This document shows positions 36,638 to 45,405 of a stretch of 64,000 bases of DNA, in pieces. The translations under genes were made by a program, and so were the position numbers. The stretch is from an uncultured Eudoraea sp. (lineage in GTDB: Bacteria; Bacteroidota; Bacteroidia; Flavobacteriales; Flavobacteriaceae): positions 62,001 to 126,000 of the forward strand of contig NZ_CANLGX010000003.1 of assembly GCF_947490415.1 (NCBI RefSeq), read 5' to 3'. Numbering within the stretch: the first letter of the stretch is position 1; each line of letters opens with the position of its first letter. The notes below the pieces were generated by a model that worked only from the letters and a program-made list of their open reading frames with translations, made no database searches and was not told the DNA's origin.

Positions 36638-36647
36638 ATCGCTGTTA

Positions 36648-36809
36648 TTAATGTTTTTCTAAAAATTCTTTAATGGTTTTAATCAGTTCCATCCTTTTCT
36701 TTTGTTCTTGTCTAATTCTTTCATTTTCATAAGCTTTTTTAAGTAATTCTAAGGCTTTTTCATCACGTCTGCTTAAACGTATGTAGCCATAATTCTTTTC
36801 TTTTATCAT
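36648..36809 (-). CDS. 53-aa protein sharing the GYIRL motif
   Basis: Reads MIKEKNYGYIRLSRRDEKAL followed by a long charged helix rich in Lys/Glu/Arg. GYIRL near residues 8-12 aligns with residues 12-16 of the 54-aa protein downstream, so the two may be diverged duplicates. The ending differs (one long helix against helix-turn-helix). The stop is 10 bp before the next ATG. Probable DNA-binding small protein. Confidence 0.6.
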   Translation of the reverse strand: MIKEKNYGYIRLSRRDEKALELLKKAYENERIRQEQKKRMELIKTIKEFLEKH

Positions 36810-36955
36810 GTTAAATTAATTAGTTAATATAAGTAATATAATATGTTGATATATAGTATAATAAGTAATGATTAAACTCTTTAGTCTAACTTCTTATAAA
36901 CTACATCTACTGACTTTCAGTTACCTGTAATATTTGTTATATTTATTTTATCATT

Positions 36956-37861
36956 TCAAACTTGCTTTTTTTTACTATCAACATAAGCATCTATACTATC
37001 CTTTGGTATAGTTGTATGTGTTTGTGAAGGTGTGAGTGTATGCGCAGGCGAACTCCCCAAAAGAGTTTCGCCAAGCAAGAATATGTCTGGTGATACTTCT
37101 CTGTATATGCCGCCTTTTGATATAAAGCAGTTTTTTATGCCTTGTATATCATGCCAGTAATGCCAATGTGCTTTGCTGTTATTGCTATCCAGGATTTCAA
37201 ACTTCCTATTCTGACCAATATAGCCTAGCTTCATTAGCTTGTGTTTACCATACTGACCTGAAGTTCGTGATAGTTCTGGATGCCTTAATTTGGCAAATCT
37301 TGCATTAGAAAGAGTGCTAGTTAAACGGTGGTTTTTCTTTAGTCCTTCAAGGCTATGTTGTCTGGCAAGTTGTTTTGCTCTTTTTAACTCCTTGTAGCTT
37401 CTGATAGTTCCTTTTTGGAGATGCTTTAGTTGTTCAATCCGTTCAGCTTTCTTTTCAATCGCATTATGTTGTTTATTAATATTGGTATGTATTCTTACAT
37501 AATTAATAGACCACTTAGTGTCCGTAAATTTCTTGTGTATTTTTATAGGAATAAATTTGTAATTCTTTAATCTTGGCAGATTCTTTTTAGTCCATTTCCT
37601 CGACCTTACTGCTATGTTTCCATTACTTTGAACCACTACCATACCTAATTTTTTAAGTGCCGGTAAATGCTTGTTAATTGTAGTCCTGGATAATCCTGTA
37701 TAATGCCTTATCGTAGAAACAGAACCTTTTCTGCCTACTTTCTTAAAAACTATGTCTTTTTTGCAAGAACGAAGTGTAGCAAAGAATGCTACTAAAGCAT
37801 CGCCACCTATATTAAATAGGTAGTGATATTCGTAATTTGTCAGCAATACTCTAGTATTCAT
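36956..37861 (-). CDS. Winged-helix protein at the right end of the element
   Basis: 301 aa, very basic. Residues about 40-78 form a winged helix: GSVSTIRHYTGLSRTTINKHLPALKKLGMVVV is a clear helix-turn-helix with wing (quoted in overlapping parts). The middle is Lys/Arg-rich helical (ERIEQLKHLQKG, YKELKRAKQLARQ), and the C-terminal 50 residues are low complexity (Thr/Ser/Pro). The ATG lies 39 bp inside the right end, so its promoter overlaps attR. It may be a replication initiator-like or regulatory protein of the element; no family recognised. Confidence 0.7.
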   Translation of the reverse strand: MNTRVLLTNYEYHYLFNIGGDALVAFFATLRSCKKDIVFKKVGRKGSVSTIRHYTGLSRTTINKHLPALKKLGMVVVQSNGNIAVRSRKWTKKNLPRLKNYKFIPIKIHKKFTDTKWSINYVRIHTNINKQHNAIEKKAERIEQLKHLQKGTIRSYKELKRAKQLARQHSLEGLKKNHRLTSTLSNARFAKLRHPELSRTSGQYGKHKLMKLGYIGQNRKFEILDSNNSKAHWHYWHDIQGIKNCFISKGGIYREVSPDIFLLGETLLGSSPAHTLTPSQTHTTIPKDSIDAYVDSKKKQV

Positions 37862-37876
37862 AGGCTTTTACAAGTC

Positions 37877-37923
37877 CTACACATAAAAGAGAATCACAGA
37901 CGTTGCCCTCGTCGGTGGTGGAG
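37877..37923 (+). mobile_element. attR of the comM element
   Basis: Right junction, core GA at 37899-37900 preceded by ATCACA (element) and followed by CGTTGCCCTC (comM). The element side 37877-37898 mirrors 24689-24710. Bases before GA also preserve the comM codons roughly (ATCACAGAC against ATTTCAGAT), which may help the site mimic attB. Confidence 0.8.
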
Positions 37924-38600
37924 CCTACCCGCAACCCGGCGAAATCTCCCTTTCCCATAACGGGGTGTTATTTCTAGATGAGTTGCCCGAGTTTAAGAGG
38001 GGAGTGTTAGAGGTAATGCGTCAACCTTTGGAAGACCGGGAAGTTACCATTTCCAGAGCCCGGTTCAGCGTCACTTATCCTTCCAGCTTTATGCTCGTAG
38101 CCAGTATGAATCCGAGTCCGTCCGGTTATTTCAATGATCCCAATGCTCCGGTAACGTCCTCACCTATGGAAATGCAACGCTATTTAGGAAAGATTTCCGG
38201 GCCTTTACTGGATCGTATTGATATCCATATAGAAGTAACGCCTGTTCCTTTTGAGAAATTATCGAACGAACGCAAAGGGGAGGGGAGTATCGATATTCGA
38301 AAACGGGTGACTGCAGCACGTGAGATTCAAACACAACGCTTTGAAGGATTGGACACTGTGCACTACAATGCTCAGATGAACACAAAACAGATTCGTGAAT
38401 TCTGTAGTTTGGACCAAACGTCGCTCTCATTACTTAAGAATGCGATGGAACGACTGAACCTTTCGGCACGGGCTTATGACCGGATTTTAAAAGTAGCCAG
38501 GACCATTGCAGATTTAGAAGATATGGGTACTATCAAAGGTCATCATATAGGTGAAGCCATTCAATATAGGAGTTTGGACAGGGAGGGGTGGTTAGGATAG
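37901..38600 (+). pseudogene. comM: comM 3' part
   Basis: The remaining 233 codons of comM, in frame with 23853-24688 when the element is removed. It begins with VALVGGGAYPQPGEISLSHNG and contains Walker B GVLFLDELPEF, the conserved ISRARFSVTYPSSFMLVASMNP region, the arginine finger region GPLLDRIDIHIEV, and the C-terminal Mg_chelatase_C domain ending SLDREGWLG. It is complete to the normal stop but has no start of its own; an internal GTG at 37965 would give only the part from Walker B on. The final 40 bp are the founder of the repeat family seen downstream. Confidence 0.93.
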
Positions 38601-38842
38601 TGGAAGTACGAGGTTGGAAATAAGAAGTAGGAAGGACGAATTATGAAGGATGAAATGCGAAAAATGAAGTAAGAGGTGGGAAGTATGAAGTAGGAAATGG
38701 GAATTTTCAGAAGGGGTGTTCTTTCAATGTTATAATAACGATTTTACTACTTCGTACTTCGGACCTTTCTATCTCAAATTTAAATACCATTTAAGGAACT
38801 TTTACGGGAAGGTAATTCTCTCAATAGTCTAATAACGATGTT
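38601..38842 (+). repeat. comM downstream flank, prototype of the repeat family
   Basis: GAA-rich tract after comM (GAAATGCG...AAGTAAGAGGTGG...GAAGTAGG), then TACTTCGGACCTTTCTATCTCAAATTTAA. The same order of blocks, preceded by the last comM codons, recurs in the units at 44460-44660 and 61472-62389. No gene is visible. Confidence 0.7.
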
Positions 38843-39202
38843 TTGCAAGACCTGAAAATAAGAACAAAAAGTTTTACCATTGAATGCTGGAAGTTGTGCA
38901 AAAATATTCCTAAATCTCGTGAATATGATGCATGGGCAAGACAATTAATACGATGTTCGAGTTCAGTAGGGGCTAATTATAGAGCCTCCCAGAGGGCTAA
39001 ATCAACAGCAGATTTTATATACAAACTTAAAATTGTGGAAGAAGAAGTGGATGAATCCATTTATTGGTTGGAATTATTTCAAGAGGTCTTGAACCCTAAT
39101 AAAAAAGAAATTCAAATTTTGATTAAAGAAGCGAACGAACTTCTGTCGATAGTAGTGGCATCGCTTAAAACTGCCCGAAAAAACAGAACCAAACAAAACT
39201 AA
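38843..39202 (+). CDS. Four-helix bundle protein (23S rRNA-IVS-encoded type)
   Basis: 119 aa, all helical: KSFTIECWKLCKNIPKSREY, RQLIRCSSSVGANYRASQRAKS and IVEEEVDESIYWLELFQEV are the hallmarks of the four-helix bundle family first found in 23S rRNA intervening sequences. Many free-standing copies exist in Bacteroidota with unknown function. The start is uncertain; TTG at 38843 is the first in-frame candidate. The gene is embedded between repeat tracts (38601-38842 and 39203-39300). Confidence 0.85.
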   Translation: MQDLKIRTKSFTIECWKLCKNIPKSREYDAWARQLIRCSSSVGANYRASQRAKSTADFIYKLKIVEEEVDESIYWLELFQEVLNPNKKEIQILIKEANELLSIVVASLKTARKNRTKQN

Positions 39203-39407
39203 ATGCCTTCACTTCGTACTTCTTATCTCGTATCTCGTAATTCGTATTCCATATTGCAGTGCAAGAAATTATGCGGAAGATGATACTATTTTAAAAATAG
39301 ATAACGAAGGTATGTACTTGGGGTTAATGGATTTTTAGTATGACATGAGCGTGACGCCTATGTCTGCCGAGAAGGTAGGCTCGGGCCAACGGGGATATAC
39401 TTGATTA
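39203..39407 (+). repeat. Partial copy of the comM-flank repeat
   Basis: CTTCGTACTTCTTATCTCG...ATTCCATATTG (about 39210-39257) matches the second half of the repeat unit up to CCATATTG, where the comM tail would begin but is missing. Further on, GAGCGTGACGCC (39348-39359) and TCTGCCGAGAAGGTAGGCT match the block that follows the tail at 44625-44670 and 45575-45610. Confidence 0.6.
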
Positions 39408-39623
39408 TTAAATAAAATCTTCCATAACTTCCAGCCATGATGGAATTTCTATGGGAGAAGATTTCAGATAGATAAAAAGGGTTTCAATCGCCAGGGTATA
39501 AAATAATAGGCTAAAATTAATCTCCATCGTATTGAACAAGCTAAAGTAAACGTCATAAACCGCAGAGGTAATTCCGAACACTTTGATCGCTTTGGTTACT
39601 ATAAGGATTGACAGATGATTCAT
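39408..39623 (-). CDS. Possible small membrane protein
   Basis: 71 aa with one or two hydrophobic segments (ILIVTKAIKVFGITSAVY and LLFYTLAIETLFIYL). No family recognised, no partner, and it sits among repeats. It may not be a real gene. Confidence 0.35.
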   Translation of the reverse strand: MNHLSILIVTKAIKVFGITSAVYDVYFSLFNTMEINFSLLFYTLAIETLFIYLKSSPIEIPSWLEVMEDFI

Positions 39624-39884
39624 TGGTTTAATTTTCTTTGATTGTTGTCTTTAAGCTATAGACGCAGGAAAAATCATTTTGTTACAGTACTATGTATAAA
39701 AAGGTACTATTTATTCAATATTTAACATAATTTAATAGGCACTATTGGTAGGCCGGTATGCTAGCGGCAAATGCGTAGCATTCACGAATACTTTATAAAA
39801 CAATAGAAATCACATAGGTAATTTTACATAACGACAAATTATGGGACACGCAATAATGGATATCTGTATCCCCTTAAAGAAAAT

Positions 39885-40100
39885 GGTGGTTTTACCCTCA
39901 AAGTTGAGATACCTCAACCTGATTTAAACTTTCTCTCATTATAAAGGAGCGGGGTGCTTTATAAATCGACTATTCTTAGAAGGGGGTATGTCCTATATTA
40001 GTATGTAGCCTTTGGTGTAGACTTTTCTCTATAATATTAAAGCATAATAAGGTATACTATAGTAGAAGTTAATGTGGATAGTGGAGGATGGTTGGGCTGA
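39885..40100 (+). pseudogene. Decayed comM 3' segment (relic A)
   Basis: A gapped match to comM 37901-38600, in order: TACCTCAACCTG against the YPQPG codons, AGCGGGGTGCTTT against GVLF, TTAGAAGGGGGTATG against FKRGV, AGCCTTTGG against QPLE, CTATAGTAGAAGTTAATG against the HIEVT codons, and finally AGT GGA GGA TGG TTG GGC TGA, which still reads SGGWLG-stop. It is full of stops and deletions. It begins near the position of the integrase core. Around it (39624-40668) I see no intact gene. Confidence 0.5.
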
Positions 40101-40722
40101 TGGCAAGTACCAAATAACAAATGACAAATAACAAATTCCAATAAATTATTGGCATACCCACTCTTTTGGAATTTGGTCCTTATAGTTTCTCCTTCGTAAT
40201 ACTATGGAGAAGTAGCTATCGGGATGTATTTTGGAATTGAATAAAGAGGGGTGGTTGAGGTAGCAAAAGTAAGAGGGACAAGTGATAAAGTACTAGAAAA
40301 TAAGTAGGAGAAATGAAGTTCGAAGTGCGAAAGTTGAAATACGAGGGATAAACTATGAAGTACGAATTTTAGATACTGAAGTATTTATATAACATCTGGC
40401 AGGCATTTTCTTTCTGTGGTAAATCTTGACGCCATTCATACAGTGAAATTCTTAATTTTTCCGACGAAATCAATTCGAGTTTTCCCGTTAAAACCATATT
40501 GGTGTTTTTAGTAATACAACCTCACGGTATATGGCCTATGACACGACGTATTCGTTGAGTTGTTCGGTTATTGTTTTGAGGTTTGTCATAATTGCATTAT
40601 CTTATCGATAATTCCTTTACCCTTGGCTCGTTTTAGCGCCCCCTAAAGAGTTCTAACCAAGGAAATATGTGGTTGGTAAAGAGGATTTCAAATTTAAATT
40701 AACCTTTAATCAATATATTCAT
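40101..40722 (+). other. Non-coding stretch with a second comM-tail relic
   Basis: Contains low-complexity AAATAACAAATGAC and GAAGTTCGAAGTGCG tracts. At 40243-40263 the codons AAA GAG GGG TGG TTG AGG TAG read KEGWLR-stop, matching the comM terminus, and are followed by AAGTAAGAGGG as after comM. No gene seen otherwise. Confidence 0.5.
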
Positions 40723-41133
40723 ATGAGTAATGTAGATGTAATTAAGAATGCCTACGAGGCATTTGGAAGGGGTGACGTACCTGCCGTACTTGGTGCCATG
40801 GATCCTGAAATTGAATGGCATGAAGCTGAAGGAAATCCATATATGCCTAGTGGAGAGGCTTTTATTGGCCCGGACGCGGTACTGAATCAGCTCTTTGCTC
40901 GTTTGGCAGTAGAGTGGGACGGTTTCGAGGTGCATCCGAATTTGTTTTACGATGCGGGAGAAACCGTAATTATTGAAGGCCGATACACCGGAACCTTTAA
41001 GGCAACGGGCAAGGAGCAAGATACACAGTTTTGCCATATCTGGCACTTTAAGGGGGGCAAGATCACTAAGTTTCAGCAATATACTAACACCGCAGCACTC
41101 CAGGAAGTTATGGGGATGCATGCCAACAGCTGA
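40723..41133 (+). CDS. SnoaL-like / NTF2-fold protein
   Basis: 136 aa from the ATG at 40723, chosen over one 54 bp upstream because the SnoaL fold begins directly with VIKNAYEAFGRGDVPAVLGAMDPEIEWHE. ALGAMDPEIEWHEAEG, EGRYTGTFKATGK and HIWHFKGGKITKFQQYTNT are typical of the SnoaL-like cone fold. Members bind small hydrophobic ligands or act as isomerases or hydrolases; substrate unknown. Confidence 0.85.
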   Translation: MSNVDVIKNAYEAFGRGDVPAVLGAMDPEIEWHEAEGNPYMPSGEAFIGPDAVLNQLFARLAVEWDGFEVHPNLFYDAGETVIIEGRYTGTFKATGKEQDTQFCHIWHFKGGKITKFQQYTNTAALQEVMGMHANS

Positions 41134-41227
41134 GCTCGACGTTCGCACCAACGAGAGGCTTTTAAAGTTAGTTTTTTAAGGAGTAAAAAAGTACAAATAC
41201 CTTATAGGTATTGTTGTATGTAGTATT

Positions 41228-41974
41228 TTATTGTTCGTATCCGGCAAGTTTAATTATTTCATTTGGCATAAGACTGCTTAATTCTAAAATGTTCTTTCCT
41301 GAAATATTCATTGCTCGTCTCGCCAAAAAATTTCCGGTTCGATACCCTATATAAGTTCTACCATCAGGGTGTTCACCCATTACCCACTGTGCATAACTTG
41401 CATCCAGGGGAAGTGACAATATCTCTTTTACCCATTTATCAGCTTCTTCAGGATAGGAGTTTACGTCAATTATGTTTCCTGTATATATTTCTGTAAACGC
41501 AACAGCTAAACCTTCATTAACCATTGCATTGGAGATTCCAGGACCAAATTTATTATCTTGTATTGCCCAGCCTCGCGACAAATGATGAAATTCGTGGAAA
41601 ATGGTAGACTTTAAAGCCGAATTTGCTGCCACTACTATACCTCCCTGGTATTTATTCGATATTTGAATGCGAACAAGAGGAGGTGAATTGGTTTCTGTCC
41701 TGCCGGTAACTCCGCCAACAATATCAAGATTCCAATCCACATTTTCAACAATGACTTTTATACTATCTGGTAGATTCGGTAAAAGATTTCGAACTTCCTT
41801 TTCTGAATTGATTATTGCTTCACGGATGAAAACTTTTTGCGATTCCGTAAATTGGAGAGAGTCTTCTTGAAAGGCAACATCCACATTCGCTATTGGTGAT
41901 TTCTTTGCATTGGAATTACAGGAAATAATCAGTAATAATGGAATAGTTAATATCAGAGTTCTTAGTAAATCCAT
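41228..41974 (-). CDS. Lipoprotein zinc metalloprotease-like (DUF2268-type)
   Basis: 248 aa with a lipoprotein signal (Cys19 in LIISCNSN). The zinc motif HExxH is HEFHH at 127-131, followed by a downstream NEGLAVAF helix whose Glu near 155 would be the third ligand, as in gluzincins of the DUF2268 group. Probably a periplasmic or surface peptidase; target unknown. Confidence 0.75.
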   Translation of the reverse strand: MDLLRTLILTIPLLLIISCNSNAKKSPIANVDVAFQEDSLQFTESQKVFIREAIINSEKEVRNLLPNLPDSIKVIVENVDWNLDIVGGVTGRTETNSPPLVRIQISNKYQGGIVVAANSALKSTIFHEFHHLSRGWAIQDNKFGPGISNAMVNEGLAVAFTEIYTGNIIDVNSYPEEADKWVKEILSLPLDASYAQWVMGEHPDGRTYIGYRTGNFLARRAMNISGKNILELSSLMPNEIIKLAGYEQ

Positions 41975-42209
41975 TTTATTTCTTTACCCTGAAGACGATG
42001 TAAAAGATTTAATGTTACAACAGAACTGAGTGAAATTACATACAACAATGAGAAGTAGTTATTGTTGAACTCCCCTAATGTAAACTAATATAATAAATGA
42101 ATATCGAATATTATTAGTCCAAATAACCTTTGATTCATTTATAGGCGTTGTTAGCCAGCGTATTATTCTAATAATGTTTAAGGCTAATGACAAAGTTTCA
42201 TAGACCTCT

Positions 42210-43094
42210 TCAGACTATAGTTTGTTGTAGAGCTACATCTTTCAGTTTCAATAATTTCCTGATGGCAATAATGAATAATAGCGTTGATAGAAGAACCACG
42301 ATAACGGTAATGATAAAGTGATTGTCTACACCTGTCACGCTTATGGGCTTGCGTTCAAAAGTGCCCATAACATCTGACCACCAATAGGATACATTTATGA
42401 TATCAAATGTGACATGGGCCATAATGCCTGGAATAAGTGAATTGGTTGCATAGGCCAGGTACCCAATCATAAAGGAGATAAAGAAGGCTGGCACTAAAAT
42501 GCTAACCAACCAGGCCTGATGTAGATGAATAACAATGAAGATTATCGAGGAAATAGAAATGGCCACAATAGGGCCATATTTTTGCTCTAAGGGTTTTTGA
42601 AGATAACCCCGATAGCCGACTTCCTCGCATATTCCTGCCACCATTGATATCCCAATGATAGCTGACCAGGCCTGCAAAGCTGGTACATCATTTATAAAGC
42701 TCAAGGTTTTAAATATTTCAGGTTGAAATTCAACAATGCGAAACGTTAATATCCAGCTGGAATGGAGAAATAAAACAATGAAAAAGGCAGCCACCAACCC
42801 CCAGATCCAAACGGGTTTTTTAAGGTTGATTTGCCGTATACAAAAACGGCGGAACGCTTGTGTGTTTGATGGCTTCCATTTACCACTGAAGTACATCCAG
42901 AAAAAAATGAGAATTGTGGCCATAAGCAACACAGACCAGGGGCCAGGAAGGCTCATAGCCACAATAGTCCAAATGCCAACACCCAAAGAGCTGACACCAA
43001 AACCAATTAATATTGAACGGAGGACCAAGGGAACTTTCATCCAAAATCGTCCGAAAGCATTTGAAGGGTAATTTGAAGTTTTTAATTGCTGCAT
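42210..43094 (-). CDS. CPBP family intramembrane metalloprotease
   Basis: 294 aa with about eight membrane helices. The glutamate motif EEVGYRGYL (Glu157/Glu158, Arg162), the second-motif histidine in VIHLHQAW, and HVTFDIIN match the CAAX/Abi (CPBP) protease family. Such proteins cleave prenylated or membrane substrates or process peptides. It shares the strand with the AraC-type regulator 83 bp upstream, which may control it. Confidence 0.88.
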   Translation of the reverse strand: MQQLKTSNYPSNAFGRFWMKVPLVLRSILIGFGVSSLGVGIWTIVAMSLPGPWSVLLMATILIFFWMYFSGKWKPSNTQAFRRFCIRQINLKKPVWIWGLVAAFFIVLFLHSSWILTFRIVEFQPEIFKTLSFINDVPALQAWSAIIGISMVAGICEEVGYRGYLQKPLEQKYGPIVAISISSIIFIVIHLHQAWLVSILVPAFFISFMIGYLAYATNSLIPGIMAHVTFDIINVSYWWSDVMGTFERKPISVTGVDNHFIITVIVVLLSTLLFIIAIRKLLKLKDVALQQTIV

Positions 43095-43177
43095 GACTTT
43101 AAGTTTTTAAATGATACAGCAAGTATATCAACTATTTCAACCACAATCGACCGATATCAGGATGTCGAACGCATTTG

Positions 43178-44287
43178 TTAAATCATTTTTCGGAATTCGG
43201 TGGGTGTAAGTCCTGTTTCTTTTTTAAAGGCTGTATTGAACGAAGATTTAGAATTGAATCCCGCCTGATACATTGCTTCGAGAACGGTCAGTTTATCATC
43301 CCTGGATTCTTTCAGGATTTGTTGAACTTCCTGAATTCTGTAGGAATTTATGAAATCGAAAAAGCTTTTGTTAAATGATTGATTGATTACCTGAGACAGG
43401 TGCTTAGTAGATACGGATAGTTTTTCAGACAAATCGGTAAGACTCACCTGAGGATCCAGGAAGGGTTTTTCAGATACGAGCAAAGCCAATAATTGCTTTT
43501 TGTATTCATCAATTTGATCTAATGTCAAATTTGATCCCTGGTATTTGGTTGTTTCATTTTGAGTAATACCCGCAAAAATTTCTGGTTGCCGGAGTGCTTT
43601 AAGGATAACCTTATTCACGAAGTAAAAGATAAAAATGAGTAGAAATACCAGGGTGACTATAAACACAGATCTATTTTCCGCCAGGGCTATGAAATTTTGA
43701 ATAAGTGAAACAAAAGTGAGTATGCCAAAGGTCTTAAGAGAGGAACTAAGCCATTCCAGATTGATTTGATCTATTTGAGAATATTTGTTCTTAATGATTT
43801 TACGATACTTCCACAGGGATTTATAGGTCAGTCCGAGATAAACAAAGATGTGGGCATACATTAAAGCACTTATGAGGTAGAACTGCCAGGGCATTTCGTT
43901 CTTAATGATTTCTTCCGATGTGCTGGGCGTAAAGTTTCTAAAGGACAGGAGTGAAATAGTAAGCAGCAGGTAGGGTATCAGATGCAATAGGTTCCCACCA
44001 GATAATTTGAAATCTCTAAAAATGACGCCTTGGGCGTATAGGTAAAATATGGGACCATAGAGAAGAAAAAAGCCGTCATCGATATGTTGCAGGAATTCCC
44101 ATTTGAAAAAGACACCATTAATTTGTAGTGTGAGGTCTCCCATATTCCAGGCGATCAAAATAAATAAAGTGCCAAGAAGTATGTTGTTGCGTCGGTTTCC
44201 TTTTTTATGTGTGATCAGAAAGATGCCAACAAAGAGAAGCTGGAAGGTGATAAGAAAGGAGAGATAAGAAATTAGACTTAGGTCCAT
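43178..44287 (-). CDS. AraC family regulator with membrane sensor domain
   Basis: 369 aa. The first 225 residues form six to seven hydrophobic helices, and the C-terminal 100 form the two AraC helix-turn-helix units: LSEKLSVSTKHLSQVINQSFNKSFFDFIN and MYQAGFNSKSSFNTAFKKETGLTPTEFR (in overlapping parts). It is probably a membrane-bound sensor-regulator of nearby genes such as the CPBP protease. Confidence 0.9.
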   Translation of the reverse strand: MDLSLISYLSFLITFQLLFVGIFLITHKKGNRRNNILLGTLFILIAWNMGDLTLQINGVFFKWEFLQHIDDGFFLLYGPIFYLYAQGVIFRDFKLSGGNLLHLIPYLLLTISLLSFRNFTPSTSEEIIKNEMPWQFYLISALMYAHIFVYLGLTYKSLWKYRKIIKNKYSQIDQINLEWLSSSLKTFGILTFVSLIQNFIALAENRSVFIVTLVFLLIFIFYFVNKVILKALRQPEIFAGITQNETTKYQGSNLTLDQIDEYKKQLLALLVSEKPFLDPQVSLTDLSEKLSVSTKHLSQVINQSFNKSFFDFINSYRIQEVQQILKESRDDKLTVLEAMYQAGFNSKSSFNTAFKKETGLTPTEFRKMI

Positions 44288-44459
44288 CCGTCAAAAGTTA
44301 TAGTGGCAATTTCCTTAAAAGTTAAGATAGGTATAAATATTAGCATGGAAAGTAGGTTCTTCATTATTATAGCCTTTAGTGGTCCACTTTTATCTGAAGA
44401 TTTACAGTTGCTGATACCTTTCCTATGTAAATTGAGAAAGTGTATTTAGATTATACGGG

Positions 44460-44660
44460 GCAAGACGCGAGCGTTACATTCCAACTAGTTGGGGGAATAG
44501 CGAAATACGAAATATGAAGTAAGAGGCGCAAAACTCTACGTACCATTAATCTAATACCTCTAACCTTCTAACACAAATTTAATTTCCATATTGGGAGCCC
44601 GGACAGCGAGGGCTGGTTAGGGTAAGATACGAGGGTGACGCCTGTCTGCCGACAAGTCAG
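44460..44660 (+). repeat. Single copy of the comM-tail repeat
   Basis: Contains GCGAAATACGAAATATGAAGTAAG (written here as two shorter blocks elsewhere), the TACCTCTAACCTTCTA block, and at 44587-44625 codons that read HIGSPDSEGWLG-stop, matching the comM C terminus SLDREGWLG. GAGGGTGACGCCTGTCTGCCG follows. About one full unit. Confidence 0.75.
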
Positions 44661-44685
44661 CCTAACGCGATTGGCGGTTCGTTTT

Positions 44686-45405
44686 TTATTTTAATTCATC
44701 CTGAATAAGTTGGAGGACTTTTTGGGTTTCTGTCTTGCACAATATCATCCGCTCAAGAACTTTTTTTCTTCCAGCCTCTAATTCCCGGACAATCGTCATA
44801 AACTTTTTATCTACTTTTAGGGAACTAAAATCCAAAGGTATTAAGCCCGGTTCTGAGGATCGAATGTAAAAATAATCTTGCCACCACGAGGGATTACCCC
44901 CCCAAGCCGCATTAATAACTTCTGTCTCTCGGACATAGCTCGGATAACTTATTTCAAATAGAGACAAGATTTCTTTTTTAAGAATTTTTGAAGTCAGAAT
45001 TTCAAAACCAATATTTTTAAGAGATTCATACCCATTTGTATTTAATTTTAATAAGTATGAACCTGACCTATTCAATTTGTCAAAATGATAAATTAATGTA
45101 TCCGGGTACGATTCTCTTTCCTCAATAATTTCTATAATTGTTGTAGTGCCCTTGTTTATCTCAATTATCTCAGCATTGGCAATATCAATAAGAGCAATAT
45201 TTCTTTCTAAATTGTCCACGAGCTCAAGCAAAATACTTTTTTCTATCATTCTATCCTTCTTCCACTCACTCCAATTATTGATCTGTAGGGCAATCAAAAT
45301 ACCAATTACAACCAAAACAATCTCTCCAACGGCATATAAAATGTATTTAGACACTTTATTTTGAGTAAGGAGTTGTTGTCGGGTTTTACGCAGGAAGTTG
45401 ATCAT
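44686..45405 (-). CDS. DUF6090 family membrane protein
   Basis: 239 aa. A basic leader FLRKTRQQLL precedes one membrane helix, YAVGEIVLVVIGILIALQINNW, followed by a helical soluble domain. Function unknown. Its stop codon is about 25 bp from the repeat unit at 44460-44660, as is the case for the other DUF6090 gene and the tandem array at 62.4 kb. Confidence 0.85.
   Translation of the reverse strand: MINFLRKTRQQLLTQNKVSKYILYAVGEIVLVVIGILIALQINNWSEWKKDRMIEKSILLELVDNLERNIALIDIANAEIIEINKGTTTIIEIIEERESYPDTLIYHFDKLNRSGSYLLKLNTNGYESLKNIGFEILTSKILKKEILSLFEISYPSYVRETEVINAAWGGNPSWWQDYFYIRSSEPGLIPLDFSSLKVDKKFMTIVRELEAGRKKVLERMILCKTETQKVLQLIQDELK

Larger units (their letters stand above)
24689..37900 (+). 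mobile_element. 13.2-kb serine-recombinase integrative element in comM
   Basis: An insertion of 13,212 bp bounded by the shared GA of attL and attR. It carries a large serine recombinase 200 bp from the left end and a small serine recombinase near the middle-right. Two TSP3 lipoproteins, other lipoproteins, duplicated 78-aa genes and a right-end minus-strand operon of small proteins make up the rest. No phage structural genes, relaxase or type IV secretion genes are present, so it is an integrative element without its own visible transfer system. comM is also used by AbaR-type transposons in Acinetobacter, but the machinery here is unrelated. Confidence 0.88.

Noticed and set aside
36956-37861. 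Plasmid Rep protein, making the element an integrated plasmid
   Set aside because: Only a winged helix and basic regions are visible; no initiator-family signature or iterons were seen.
24689-37900. Element as a prophage
   Set aside because: No capsid, portal, terminase, tail or lysis genes are present.
24689-37900. Element as a Tn7/AbaR-like transposon in comM
   Set aside because: No TnsABC-like genes and no 5-bp target duplication or terminal inverted repeats of that type; a serine recombinase and a GA core explain the ends.
40699-41151. 150-aa minus-strand open frame
   Set aside because: It is antisense to the SnoaL-like gene and lacks recognisable features.
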